From Gymnogyps californianus (taxonomy: Eukaryota > Chordata > Aves > Accipitriformes > Cathartidae), in assembly GCF_018139145.2 (NCBI RefSeq), contig NC_059476.1, forward strand, positions 14,501,001 through 14,565,000: DNA of 64,000 nt, read 5' to 3'. The translations under genes were made by a program, and so were the position numbers. Below the pieces are notes generated by a model that was not told the origin of the DNA, ran no database searches, and was given only the letters and a program-made list of their open reading frames with translations. Below, one piece after another: positions 12,769-24,000 of the stretch (positions are counted from its first letter, which is position 1; every line of letters starts with the position of its first letter).

Positions 12769-15700
12769 TTGTGCTCACAATGAGATCCTCTTGTGTGGGA
12801 TAGATGCTTTACTTTGCTGTACTCTGGTGGTAAAGTTGGTTTAAGCAAGGTGATCTCTTTGGGTTTGCTGGTACATACAGACCAATGCACAGAGAGCTGC
12901 CCCACAGTAGGAAAACTGAAAGGATAATTTTGTAGCACTTTTGCCTGCCCTTTCCAGATCAAACGCTGCATAATTTGCCTGCACCATGATTCCTGCCTTG
13001 CTTTGCAGAGGTGGGAGATTTGCAGCTGGGGCAACTGAAGAGGAGATTACAGGAGCAATGGGTTGTTTGGGTGATAGCAGCAGGACATAGAGCCACATGA
13101 AGTAGCTCTTGGCTTATGCAAAGCACTGTACAAACAGTAACAGAGCTGTTAGCTTGAGATTTGCACCCCGTGGCCCCCATCTGTCACTCCTGAATTTCAG
13201 CATTGGTGCTCACGGCTTTTCTCCTTCTTCCAGCTGTGCCTCGTGCTTGAATTCCCAAAGTCTGTACTAGCAAAGCTGTTCTAGAGCTGATGCTGTTGTC
13301 CCTGGAGGATAGTAGCCACCCCTACAGACAGTGGAAAGCAGTCAGGTTCAGAGGTAGGAGCTCTTTGCTGGTGGGGAATCCAGCCTCACCTCTTGCCTGT
13401 CTTTGGTTTCCCCTTGTAATTATTCACATAAGGGCATATTCTGCTTATCGCTTCTAATGGAAGAAGATTCCTCTTCCTGGTGATATTGTTTTATACGAGC
13501 CATGTTATTTCCCATGCTTTATTGCTTCTCGGTGATTTTCTTTAACATTGCAGCTTATGCACATTAAAAACAGGATCCAGGTGCAGAGACACCCTCCCCA
13601 CCATCCCCCATATCTCAGGGCAATATTGTTATTGCTTGTGTTGGTCTTCCTGGCTGCCCCATCTGTCTCCATCACCTCTTGTCACCTTCCATAGTAATTC
13701 CTGCTGATTAGCAAAGGCCTTTATCAACTGAGGCTCTTTGGCAGCCAAGTTCAGCGAACAGTTCTGACTCTGTCACGAGTTTCTGCTTATTAAAGAAGTC
13801 CTTCCCCCTCTCACCAGTGGAAACGCTATGAATCATTTCCCTCTCCTTTCTTTGTCAGGAGCAAATGCCATCAGTGTTAGGACCCTAGCACTGGCTTTCT
13901 GACTCCAGGAAATCATGGATGAAACAATCCATGGAAACTGGGATCCCCATGTAAAAGTAAGACATTATTTTGTAAGGAACACACCTCTTTTTTGGCCACT
14001 GTCAGATTGCCATCTGGTTGACAATCACACGTACTTCCATGAGAAACGTAAAATTGTTCTTCTATCCTGTGGTGGTGTGCTGTTGAATTATCTATTTTAC
14101 ATTGCAAGGTGGCAGTGCGTATTTAAATGCTCCATTTGGGAGTTACATTGTGTGACAGGTGCCTGACAGTTTCGGGCAGGACCCTGAGGTGGATGTCACA
14201 GCTTAAATGGGTTGAGGGGAATTTGTGTCATATCTGATTGCACATCTGTGCTTCTTCATTGTATAAAAATAATAACAGCTATGTGTAAGGAGTAGAAGCC
14301 TTCATAAAAATACTTGAGCAGCAAAATGGTTTTAGTTACACTGGAGGAAGCTGCTTAGCCCAAAAGGAGAACCTGTAACTGCGTGAGGGTTAAATTCTTC
14401 ACTCTTTTTTACCAATGCAACGCCAGTGTAACTCATCTCATAAGCAGACTCTGTCTCTGAGAAGTTGATCTTAGGTTGAACACATTGCTTGGCAATATAT
14501 ATACACAGACCTGATGCCTCCCAGGTTCTCAGGTAAAAAGAGGAGAGAACCAACAGCACAGTAACAAGAACAACATTAAGAGGCAGAAACGGGAGCTCTT
14601 CCCTGCTCTTAGGAGACAGCTGACTGACAGAGCCTCCACAGCTGGAGCTTCTGTAGTCAGAGGCAGCACATGTCTCTTTTAAACATGAATCAGATGAGAC
14701 ATTACAGTATTTTTAATGCGCCCATTAGTCTTCAGGCTGTCCCGCTGTTGAATATTTATCATATGGCTTGCTTCACGTACTGCCCTCTGAAGTGTGGTGA
14801 CGGTACTTGAAGTAGAAGATCAATGTGAATATGCATTTGTCCATCGTCCCTTTGACAGTGGGTTTGGGCTCCTCCTAACCTGACAGATGCTCCTTGCATG
14901 AAACAACTGGTGTCCTTAGACCAATCCATCACTCAGACATCCCTTGAAAGGAGACTCAAGCTCAGCAATCAGAGAGGAAGAGCAAGAGGTGGATCTGTTC
15001 TCTGGTAGATTTGGAAAGGAGCTAAACAGCAATTTCCCTGCCTCCATGTTGCCCCTGCCACAGCTTCCACTCACTGACTGGCTCTAAAGAGCAGCAAAGC
15101 TGGCTGCTCAGGGCTGAGCCAGCGGTACAGTGGTGGGAAGATCATGAAGACATCTCTAGAAGGTCTCGAGGCCTAGATATGCAGCACCGCTCCTTGGCAG
15201 TGAAAGGTGTGATTAGGAGATTTGTTTTAGACGCTGTCTTAGAGCTTACAAATCACCAGTCTAGGGCAGTAGCTGCTGTGACAGCTGGCATCTGCTGTGA
15301 TTGTAGGGGCTGTATAGCATATGTCCCCCTCCGTTGAAGAGGAAAGACTGGATTCTCCTGCTAGGCATTCCCTCAGGGACTTCTAGTGCTTCTCTGCCTA
15401 GTGATGCCTGGTGCTGTCCTGCCTCCACACTGTGCTCCACAGTGTCACCAAGCTCACCAGGAGCTTCCCTGCACAGATGACACCCTTGACTGTTACAAAG
15501 CATTAGGCTATGGACCCTTCTGGTGTGTTCAGCACAGACCTGTAGGCTAATGGGAGGACCAGAGTGTTGGGGTGCTTTTAAGCCTGCTTGTTCTTGGGGT
15601 CCATGGCACTTCTTAAAATCTGTGCTACTCTAAGTATGAGGTTATGCAGGAATAAAGTGATATTCAGAGGATACCTTTAAGCTTGCAGGATCAGCAGCTG

Positions 15701-15822
15701 CCAGATAGACAGTTGCCTGCATGGCTTTATTCTTCCCACTTTGTGCACCCGCTGTGCATACAGGAGGAAACTGAGGTCTTGTGGGAGAAGAGGTGTGTGG
15801 TCGTGGAATTGAAGACTACATC

Positions 15823-15834
15823 TATATATATATA
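15823..15834. repeat. Short TA microsatellite (TA)6
   Basis: Six TA units are flanked by CATC and CAGAGAG. Confidence 0.9.
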
Positions 15835-18800
15835 CAGAGAGATGAAGGGATAACTTAAGATGCCCCTACAATGCTAAACCTGATACCTTGCCTCTTATCC
15901 ACATTAATTTCCTAGGAATAATATTTTCTTTAAAGAAAAAAGGATAAAACCAAATATTGGTATCCTGCAGTAGCAGCAGGGCTGGAGCCCTGTGTCTTCC
16001 CCACATCTTTCTTTCCCAGTGCTGCAGTCCTCAGAGTCCTTCCTAACATGTACCAGACCTCCCTTGGCCCGGTCTGAGCCTGGCACATCAGTGAATGAAA
16101 TATTTGCACGAGGCAGCGCCATCCTGCGTAGCCTGTAGCTTCCCATCTGAGTCTGAGACAGACCTCCCATTCACTTCCTAGCTGGGCTGCAGCATGGTTA
16201 AAAAGCTGCTCGTCCTTCTGTAAAACAAGGGTGTAGTGCCTGAGGAGGCTTAAAAGAGCTGCAGTAAATTCAGGAGAGAGGAAGCAGCACTGTGTGTACT
16301 CGTGTAGAAGTAGATCCCTTCCTTAGAGATGTGGAAACTACCCAGAGGAAAAGCCAAGCAGCACATAAACCACTACTCCACCCTCGCAAGGAAATTGCCT
16401 AGGCTGTTCTGCATTTACCAGCCACCCCGGGACTTCCCTGCTTCGCATCAGTGCTGCGTGAAATGCTCCTTTCGATTGCCATCCTGAGGGCTCCTCGCTG
16501 GCTCTTACGTGCCCCTGCTGCTCGGCTGCCCGCCTGCTCTTTATTTCTTTATGGAGACCCTAACTACCTCGTTAGGCAAAGCTTTCCGTTAATGGGGTCT
16601 GTGTCCAGTGCACGCACTTGTAGAGTGTAAAGAGTGTACAGTGTGGGTCTCTCATCTTACCTTCCTTTTCCAGTCCCATGGGACCTCCCCTGCTTTCGGA
16701 GGAAGACCAGTAGAAATGGGGGAACTGGAGAAAGCAGTAGTAACTCGTACTGGATCTGCAGTGGTTCCTGCTGGTTGGTCCTGATGGCTTTGGCCGAGCT
16801 TCTGTCAGCACAGTCTGTCTTCCCAGAAAAGGGGAGAAGCTAGGCATTTGGGAAGTTGCGCCTCCTTAGAGGTGCTTCAGTACCCCTGGCAATGAGAATT
16901 CTCTGCCTGAGGACCCCCAGGATTTGTGAGGGGGTCCCTTCCTGCTACCCACCAGAACTGGATGTGCTTGCAGAGAGTCCTTGTTTTTCTTCTTGCTTTT
17001 TCCTTTGTTGACTTCTACTCCATGGTGCTCTAAACTGTTCAGCCTTCTCCCGATCTCAGTTTTGAATGCGATACTGGACTGGGCAGCTACAGATCTTCCC
17101 CACAGCCCTCATCGAGCCTTTTCCAGCTTCCAATAGCAGAGGGAAAAATCTTCCTTTTTCTGAAAGGATAAAAATGGAAGCACCTTCTGGGCTTTGCTTC
17201 GTCCTAACACCACAGTCACCCTGATATTTTCCATCTCCATTTAAGGACTGAATTAAGACTCATCACATCCTGGGGTCTTTTTTGTACTCTGTGTTTAAGA
17301 TAATGTTCTTTATTATATTTATCTTCTTTCTTACGTTTGAGTCTTTCATTTGTTATGTTACTTTGAAAACTGGGCCTCCCTGTAAACTGTCTTTTTAGGA
17401 AAGCTGAATTGCATTTACAGGAGATCTTTAATGTGTTTAAGTCTTTCGTTCCTTTATGTTTTTATATGGTCACCAGTTCGACTTTTGACTCATGGGTTGA
17501 ACTGAAAACAGGAAAGCCAGAAAGCAAGAATGTTTCCAAAATGTTGCTTTCTCCTTGCAGTATATTTGTAAAAGTTGAAAAGAAATACCAAGATCTGCCA
17601 TACCAGCATTTCTGGAGCACTGGGAAAGGAACTAGTCTTTTCTCTACAGCTACCCCCCGCCATCCTTTCCCCCAAAAAAGCAGCTTACTGCAGTTATGCA
17701 GTACAAGTACAGTGTGATCCTGGAAGCCATCAGAAATAATAAGAAATGTTTTGAAAATGCAGGTAGTTCTCCTCATTTACTGCACAGAGAAGCAGGAAAG
17801 CAGCAAGGTTTTGGTGTGCCGAAAGTCAGTCGGTGCAGAGAGATGGAGGTGCCACCTTCCTTCTCCAGCAGCCTTTGGCTAAATTGCTCAAGCTCAGACA
17901 AACATCTCAGACACCTATTGAAGATTTCTGCTGTGCTCTGTGACTGCATGCCATCGCATCCTACAGGGATGGCTCAGCACCAGCTTTGTGATGAGATAAC
18001 CACAGGGAACCCAGAAAGAGAAATTTATGGCACTAGGAAATGGCTTTACCTCACAGGACAAACTGTTTTGCTGCCAGAATTGCGGATGGAGATAAACCAC
18101 TTTCTCTTTTCTGAAACAAAAGGCTTTAACACCTTCCAGATTAGCAGCTATGGAGGAAAAGGCAACCAAAAGGGGCAGAGTCTGGGAGGGTTTAGAGCCT
18201 CTGCTACTGGACTGTTAAAGGCTGCCATTTCATTAACCTCTCAGCCTGTGTAATTATGACAAAATCAAAGCCACATATTCAGATTTTGGATCTGATTTCA
18301 TTTCCTAGTCAATTTTCTTATCCCATGATCTATGGATGAGTATCTTATTTGCCTTTTGGCAGAAGAAGTTTGGAGCAGGGGGTGGTATATATGTCAGTGG
18401 TTTTTTTTACGTAGACATTTAATGGACTAAATAATGCTGGCAGATACAGTTTTCTTCCACCACAAGGAGAACATATAATTTATTCTTGTCTCATTTCATT
18501 AAAAGAAATACAGCACAAAAGAAAAAGGGAAGAAAACCACCAAAAAAGGATATGAAGATATAATCCCTTCTAGCCAAAAAAATACCAACTCTATGACATC
18601 CTTGTGTGGGGGGAAACTCAGCTCCTAGATTATTTTGATAAACTTTGTTATAATCAGTTTCACACAAAACCGAGCCGTTTATTTAATCTTAACTGCTTGC
18701 AGAAATGTCATCCAGTAAGGACACTGAGGTTATTTTTTTTTTTACTTTCAAAAAAAGAGAGTTTGTTTATTTTTCTTCTATTATTTGGTTTCCCTCTGTA

Positions 18801-19645
18801 GATTTATAAAGGCTCTGTCACCAACAGCCTTGTATTTGCTCGTGAGCTGGCTGTGTGGTTTGTCTGCCTGCAAGGGCAGGAGCATTCGCAGTGGGAGGCA
18901 GCTGAGTGGGCAGGCATGGGGCGTAGATGGAGCCCGCATCCCACCCCAGCGATGCTCTCTGTGCTGCCAGCACAGACATGCCAAAGCGGCCCCGAAGTGG
19001 AAGGGAGTCATAACATAGCGTCGGTCCGTTCCCAGATAATGCCATCACTAAAAGGGAACCAAAACTTTTTGCGTCATCTACAAGATGAAATCAGAAAAAC
19101 TCCCTCTGCCCCATGAGTCACTGTGGTCCCCTTTCAGCGGCTGACACAAGTGGGACTTTGGCGGCAGTCGCCAAGGTTTCACAGAGCTGCTGTGCCTGTG
19201 GTAGTTGTTGGCTGTGTGCTGCATCTCCTGTGCAAACTTAAGACCAGCAGCATCCAGCTGCGAAAGGTGCCATGCATTCTCCTGTAATAGCTATTGCCCC
19301 GCATCCCTCCACTGCCTGCCCCGCAGCGTGTTTCTGTGGAGTTTGCTCTGAGGGCAGGAGTGGATCTGCTGCTCACACCTCCTCTGAGTGTGCCGTCCTG
19401 TCTGTCTTCTAGCGACTGGGGGCTGCAGTCACACAAAGCTGCTGCTGTGTGAACCTCTCCAGTACTGGGACTCCTCCGCTGGGGACATAACAGGGTTGCA
19501 GATCTCAGCCACCGGCACTGCTGACAGCCGTGGCTGGAGCCGGGGATGAAACCCCGTCTGCTGACCTTTCTGCTCAGTGCTGTTGCGCTATCCTGCATGG
19601 CAGGCGGTGCCCCTAACCCTCCCCTTTCATCTGTTCCCTCCTCAG

Positions 19646-19722
19646 GCAAGATCCTGTTCCGGAGGAGCCATGTCCGAGACGTAGCTGTGAAGAGGCTGAA
19701 GCCCATCGACGAGTACTGCAGG
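19646..19722 (+). CDS. SH3PXD2A: SH3PXD2A (Tks5) internal coding exon, middle-to-C-terminal PX domain, probably coding exon 4
   Basis: This 77-nt exon completes a split glycine codon (GC from this exon) and encodes 25 further residues, including [14 protein letters not shown]. It matches roughly residues 77-102 of Tks5, a cytoplasmic adaptor with an N-terminal PX domain and five SH3 domains that builds podosomes and invadopodia downstream of Src. The last Lys-Arg pair before LKPIDEYC contains the residue equivalent to human Arg93, one of two arginines (with Arg42, encoded upstream) known to bind phosphoinositide; it is intact. The acceptor has a pyrimidine tract (cccctttcatctgttccctcctcag) and the donor is AGG|GTAAGA. 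Phase is 1 in, 0 out. The paralogue SH3PXD2B has RLIPIDEYCK here, so the lysine in [10 protein letters not shown] favours SH3PXD2A. One conservative change from my memory of the mammalian protein is SHV for SHI. The exon number is inferred from human gene structure. Confidence 0.93.
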
Positions 19723-20560
19723 GTAAGAGCTCCGGGGGAGCGTCTGGCAGCCCTGCTGCGTGGGGGCTCACAGCCACCACCGACGCTGGGCTTTCCCTGC
19801 CGGATACTACTAAGAGCTTCATCTGTGTTGAGTCTATCATAAGGAAGGATGGTCCTTCCCAAACAGCACCAAGACTAACAGGGCAGGTGAAAACAGGCCA
19901 CTGTTTGCTCCCAGGGTCCTCGCAGCATTTTCCCCTGCAAACTTCATGCACTGGGTTGGTGCCTCATTTACTCAGTAAAGGCCGTAAGCCTCATCTGCCC
20001 TAAATGTGAATTTTATTTCTGCCTCAGCCTCAATGAATGCAGGAGTTGAGCAGGCAGAGAGGCACAACTAAGACGGCATTTTCTTCTGTTCCCTGCCCGT
20101 CTGTCCCCCAGTGCTGCATGAGGGACAGTGCCGGCTGGCACAGCGCTGGAGGTGGACCGGTGGCTTCCAGGAGGGCTTCTCCTGATGAGTGAAAGCCTGG
20201 AAATTTATTGCAGGACGGAAAAGCACGGCTGTGTTGAGAAGAAGATTAATTCACCTAATCTTTCCTTTCTAGCTTAGAGTTTATGATTTGATGATAATTA
20301 ATCCTCTGACAGTAGATTAAAAGTCATTTCTAAGCAAGGCAGATACCCAGTTTTTGTAGAGGTATCGAGTGCGTCAGTCAGCGCATAATTTAAACCCCAG
20401 ACTTCCTCTCTTATTTCCCATGGGGTTTTTTTTCCGTTTTTAGAAAGCCAGAGGAGCAGGTGGAGGGGAAGAAATACATTCCCAAGAACTTCTCCAGTCA
20501 GACATTTGCTCATCCAAAATTGGGAGCAGATCGCCAAAGTGCCTGAGGCATGCTGGGGGT

Positions 20561-20570
20561 GGGGGGGGGG
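20561..20570. repeat. Poly-G run (G10) in a G-rich patch
   Basis: Ten G follow GCTGGGGGT. The patch could stack as a G-quadruplex, and in draft assemblies such runs are often miscounted. Confidence 0.9.
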
Positions 20571-20599
20571 AGTAAAACCCATGCCATCTGCACCCCCAG

Positions 20600-21000
20600 G
20601 CGAGGAAGCTTCAATTAAAGATCAGGCTTTCTTGTGCGACAATTAACGCACTGTCTTCCTGCCGGCGGCCGAACAGCTCTCTTGAAAATATGTAGGGTCT
20701 CACTGTGTCCCCAGCCGCCCTTCTTCAGACAGGAACTGCCGGCGACACGAGCGGTGAGGGCTGATGTCAGGGTTCACCCAGCAGATGCGCGGTGGAGAAA
20801 GCGGTGACTTATGCCAGGGGGGCAGCTGCTTCTCTGGGACCCCTTTGTCTGCGCCCCAGACAGACCTGACCTGACCTGGCCGGGCCCGCCGGCGCCCCGC
20901 CGGTCACGGCCGAGGGATATGTTGTGGCGTCGGCCGCTGGCACGCTCGTTGACACAGAGGCACTGTGATTGCCGCCCTCCTCCTCGCTTCCTTTTTTCCC
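20600..21000. promoter_or_regulatory. CpG-rich block, possible intragenic CpG island
   Basis: CpG dinucleotides cluster here (for example gccggcggccg near 20660, ccgggcccgccggcgccccg near 20880 and the ggcgtcggccgctggcacgc stretch near 20925), roughly one every 12-15 bases by eye, against strong CpG depletion in the surrounding intron. The block begins about 0.9 kb after the donor at 19723. No TATA box or clear coding start is seen. CpG clustering is observed; promoter function is inference. Confidence 0.45.
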
Positions 21001-24000
21001 TCCTGGAGAACTCTGGTTTGGTTCACTCTGGTTCAGATGATACAGGGCAGATCTGCTGCTGCTGCCCAGCTCGGAGACATGGATGATTCCCCAAAGCCAA
21101 GCTGTTTACTTAACCTATTTATTAATAGGCGTTGCTTTTATGAGCATAGACCCAGCCGTGTTGGGTTAGCCCAGTTTCGCCCAGCCCAGTGTTTCCCATC
21201 TCCAGCAGCAGCCACAGTGCTGCCTAGCAACGAGTATGACAAACTTATAGTGACTTCTCCAGAATATTATCCCAGCTTGCAGTGATCTCTGGCTCATAAG
21301 TTTCTTGTGCCTGATGTAGTGTCTTTTTATTTCATTTGCAGTTTACTGTAATTTGTATTTAATTTGCCTCTGTACTTCACAGTAGAAGATGTTTAAATCT
21401 GGATGGCATTGGAGAGTGAGGCTCGTAGCCACTGAAAAGCTTGAGCAGGCATTGCATCTGGCATCTGTGTGAGTGCTTCAAGAGGGCTACATCCTCCTTA
21501 GTGTCTTTCTGCATGGGGTGTCAGGTCTTTAAGGAAAGAAGGCCCTAGCTAACTCATCCATCCCCCTGGGATGCATCTTGTTGGAGCATGTATGACTGTG
21601 GTTGTGCCTGAACAGTCTGGGCTGCAGGTAGGTGAGTGCTTCGGCCGGTGCTGGGAAGTAAAGCAATGCCAAGCTTTTTTTTCCATCCCCTGCATTTGAC
21701 TCCAAACCCATGCCCAGACATTAATTTGTGTCCAGTGTGGATGGTAGGCAAGCTTGTGCCCACTCTTCAAAAACAGTATAGAAGTAGCTATGATGTCCTT
21801 CCTGTCATCAGATCCAGTTATGGGCTGAGTTCTTCACCTTCTACTGCAGCTTCCTCCTAATTACAGAGAGTAAATGAAGATGGTAGTTGGTCACACCATT
21901 GCCTGGCATAGGACGTACCCAGTCATTCTTAAATCCCACAGCACACAGTTGGCAACCTGTGTAAATAAACAGAGGAACTTGAGAGATGCAACTCGTACCT
22001 CTCCCAACCTTTCTAAGTCTGCACATTTTATGAGAATAATTTTTTCTTTTGAACATTTAAGGTTCATCCAATTTGCATTTATTCAGAGAATTATTATCCT
22101 ATGTTATTTCTGTTCCAAACCTGGCCTAGGATATGAAAGTCCACAAGACTGAAAATAATTATGAAAATCAGGCACTGAACTTCAAAGGTACAAAGAATTT
22201 AGGGAAACAGCTTGTAGGAGAGCTTCTTGGTACAGTGAAGTCAGTGGTAGTTCTGTTGCTGACCTTCAGCAGGGACAGGATTTCATCTCTGGGGCTTGGC
22301 AGAGGCTTAAAATTCAGAAATGCTTTCTTGCTACCTTCGCTGAAGGTCACCACTTACAAGGTTTCTGGGAACATGACCTTCATAACCTTACTGTAATCTT
22401 TCCATCCCAATATAAAGTTAACCAGGAATGACAGAAAGCTGTGAATTGGGAACAGAAAATTAGGTGGTGAGTCTGAACCAGAGTGGCCTCACTTCACCAG
22501 CCTAAACCAGACACAGGATCTCTCTCCATTTGGCTACAGTAACTACAGAGGGAACCTGAGTGACTTGCTTAGCTCCAATGCTAACTTCTAGAAAGCTGAA
22601 GTGAAACGCAATGAATCCCCTCTTGGTGTAAGAAGGGAAAATGTGCTGGATTTTTTTTTCCCTAAGAAAATTATATTACTCACTACAGTTTCCTACTCTG
22701 TAGCAGCTACTGGTGCATGTGTGTGGCTTGAGAGTAGGATCATGCCCACCTCTTTGGAAGTGTTAGCTGTTTTCTGCATTTCTTCCTCTGTTCAGTGGAT
22801 GTTTTGGCTCTTTAGAGAATTGTATAGAACTGTAGAGCAAGAGCATCATTTGGACAAGTTCAGTCCTGCTTCTATAAAAGAAGAGTGCAAAACTTATGGC
22901 CTATGCTAGTTCTAAAATGAGTAGGCAGACAACATGCTTCATTTTGAAAAATTTAGAGAATTATGTTGGAATGATGTGGGTGAAGTTGATGGAGAAAATC
23001 TGACATAGGATAATAAAATGAATAAATGAGACAATAGACCTTTGTCCACTGGAATCTGTGAGGAAGCAGAGGAGGGAGGCAGGCAGGTTCAGATGCAAAG
23101 TTCATGGTAATTTTTTTGCCAGATGAGGGTTCTCCATCCATTTCACCTGCCCTGGAAAGACGAAGCACAGATGGGCCCTGGCAAATGAGCAGTACAGATG
23201 TTCAACCATTTGTTGTTTTGTTTTTGCAGACTGTCTCTGACAGAGCGTGGTGATTTGCATGGCTGAGAAGCAGGTCTGACTTCTGCTGTTTGGATACGTT
23301 GTGGTTCCTGCACCGGGCACAGGAGCAGTGACAGGCAGAGGCTGTCTGAGAGTTTGTAGGGATACTTGGCAGTAAGGGGAGGTCTGCAGAACGTTCTGTA
23401 TCAGGGGCATGAGCCCTCTGGATCCTACAGCATGGGCCTCCCCACCCCTCACGCCTGGGTGATTCTTCATTGCATTGTACCAGCTTAGAGAAGTGCCATC
23501 ACAGAGGTAATTAGGCCAGTGTTTTTGCTAAGGCTGCAAGAAACTTCGAAGTTGCAATGAAAAACAGAGGAGTGGGACACACAGGGGAAGATATCCAGGA
23601 CTTTTCTCATCTGTAAACTTGAAAGAGCAGAGTCTGGATGTCCTTACTGGTAACCTGAGTGAGTTACCAAACAAACTGTGTTTTGCCAGTAAATGCGTGC
23701 TGCCCACTGGAATTGGTATCTCTGGATCATTTCCCTCTTAACTGTAGGCTTGGAATTAGTTTAGTGTGATTTAAGGTCTTCTGGGCTCTTTGGGCCTGGT
23801 TTTCTTAATTTGTTCAGGAGTTTTCGCCAATGTGAAAGAAAGAGCAACTTCATAGCCTTGACTTGCCAGGAGCATTTTATTTATTAAGCTTTTGATCTCC
23901 CAAACACACCTCTGGTGTGTGCTTGTCCAGTGTGTACCGTCCTGTGTTCAAGAAGGATTTCTCAGGTCGGTGGTTCACAAAACCACCACTCTCTCCTTAC

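Larger units (their letters stand above)
1..19645 (+). other. SH3PXD2A: SH3PXD2A intron upstream of the first visible exon (3' part, probably intron 3)
   Basis: This phase-1 intron has its acceptor AG at 19644-19645; the 5' end lies before the window, so it exceeds 19.6 kb. I looked for the preceding exon (GGQKDPKQRIIPFLP-like coding) and did not find it. Contents by block: 1-4169, only a TG microsatellite at 2461-2487; 4170-4335, a CR1 3' end; 6900-6960, a possible CR1 scrap; 7470-8493, an ancient CR1; 8494-12640, nothing recognised; 12641-12768, a tandem duplication; 12769-19545, nothing beyond short simple repeats; 19546-19645, an open frame continuous with the exon. None of the open frames on either strand shows a recognisable domain or a good splice context. 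Intron status is inferred from the exon that follows. Confidence 0.85.

Noticed and set aside
15740..15790. GGAGGAAACTGAGGTC, MIR-like
   Set aside because: Too short; flanks do not follow the MIR consensus.
17041..17250. Pyrimidine-rich stretch considered as an antisense old CR1
   Set aside because: No terminal repeat and no extended agreement with antisense CR1 landmarks.
19179..19862. 227-codon open frame on the minus strand across the first exon
   Set aside because: It is antisense to a confidently identified coding exon, has no domain, and lies in GC-rich DNA where long antisense openings are expected.
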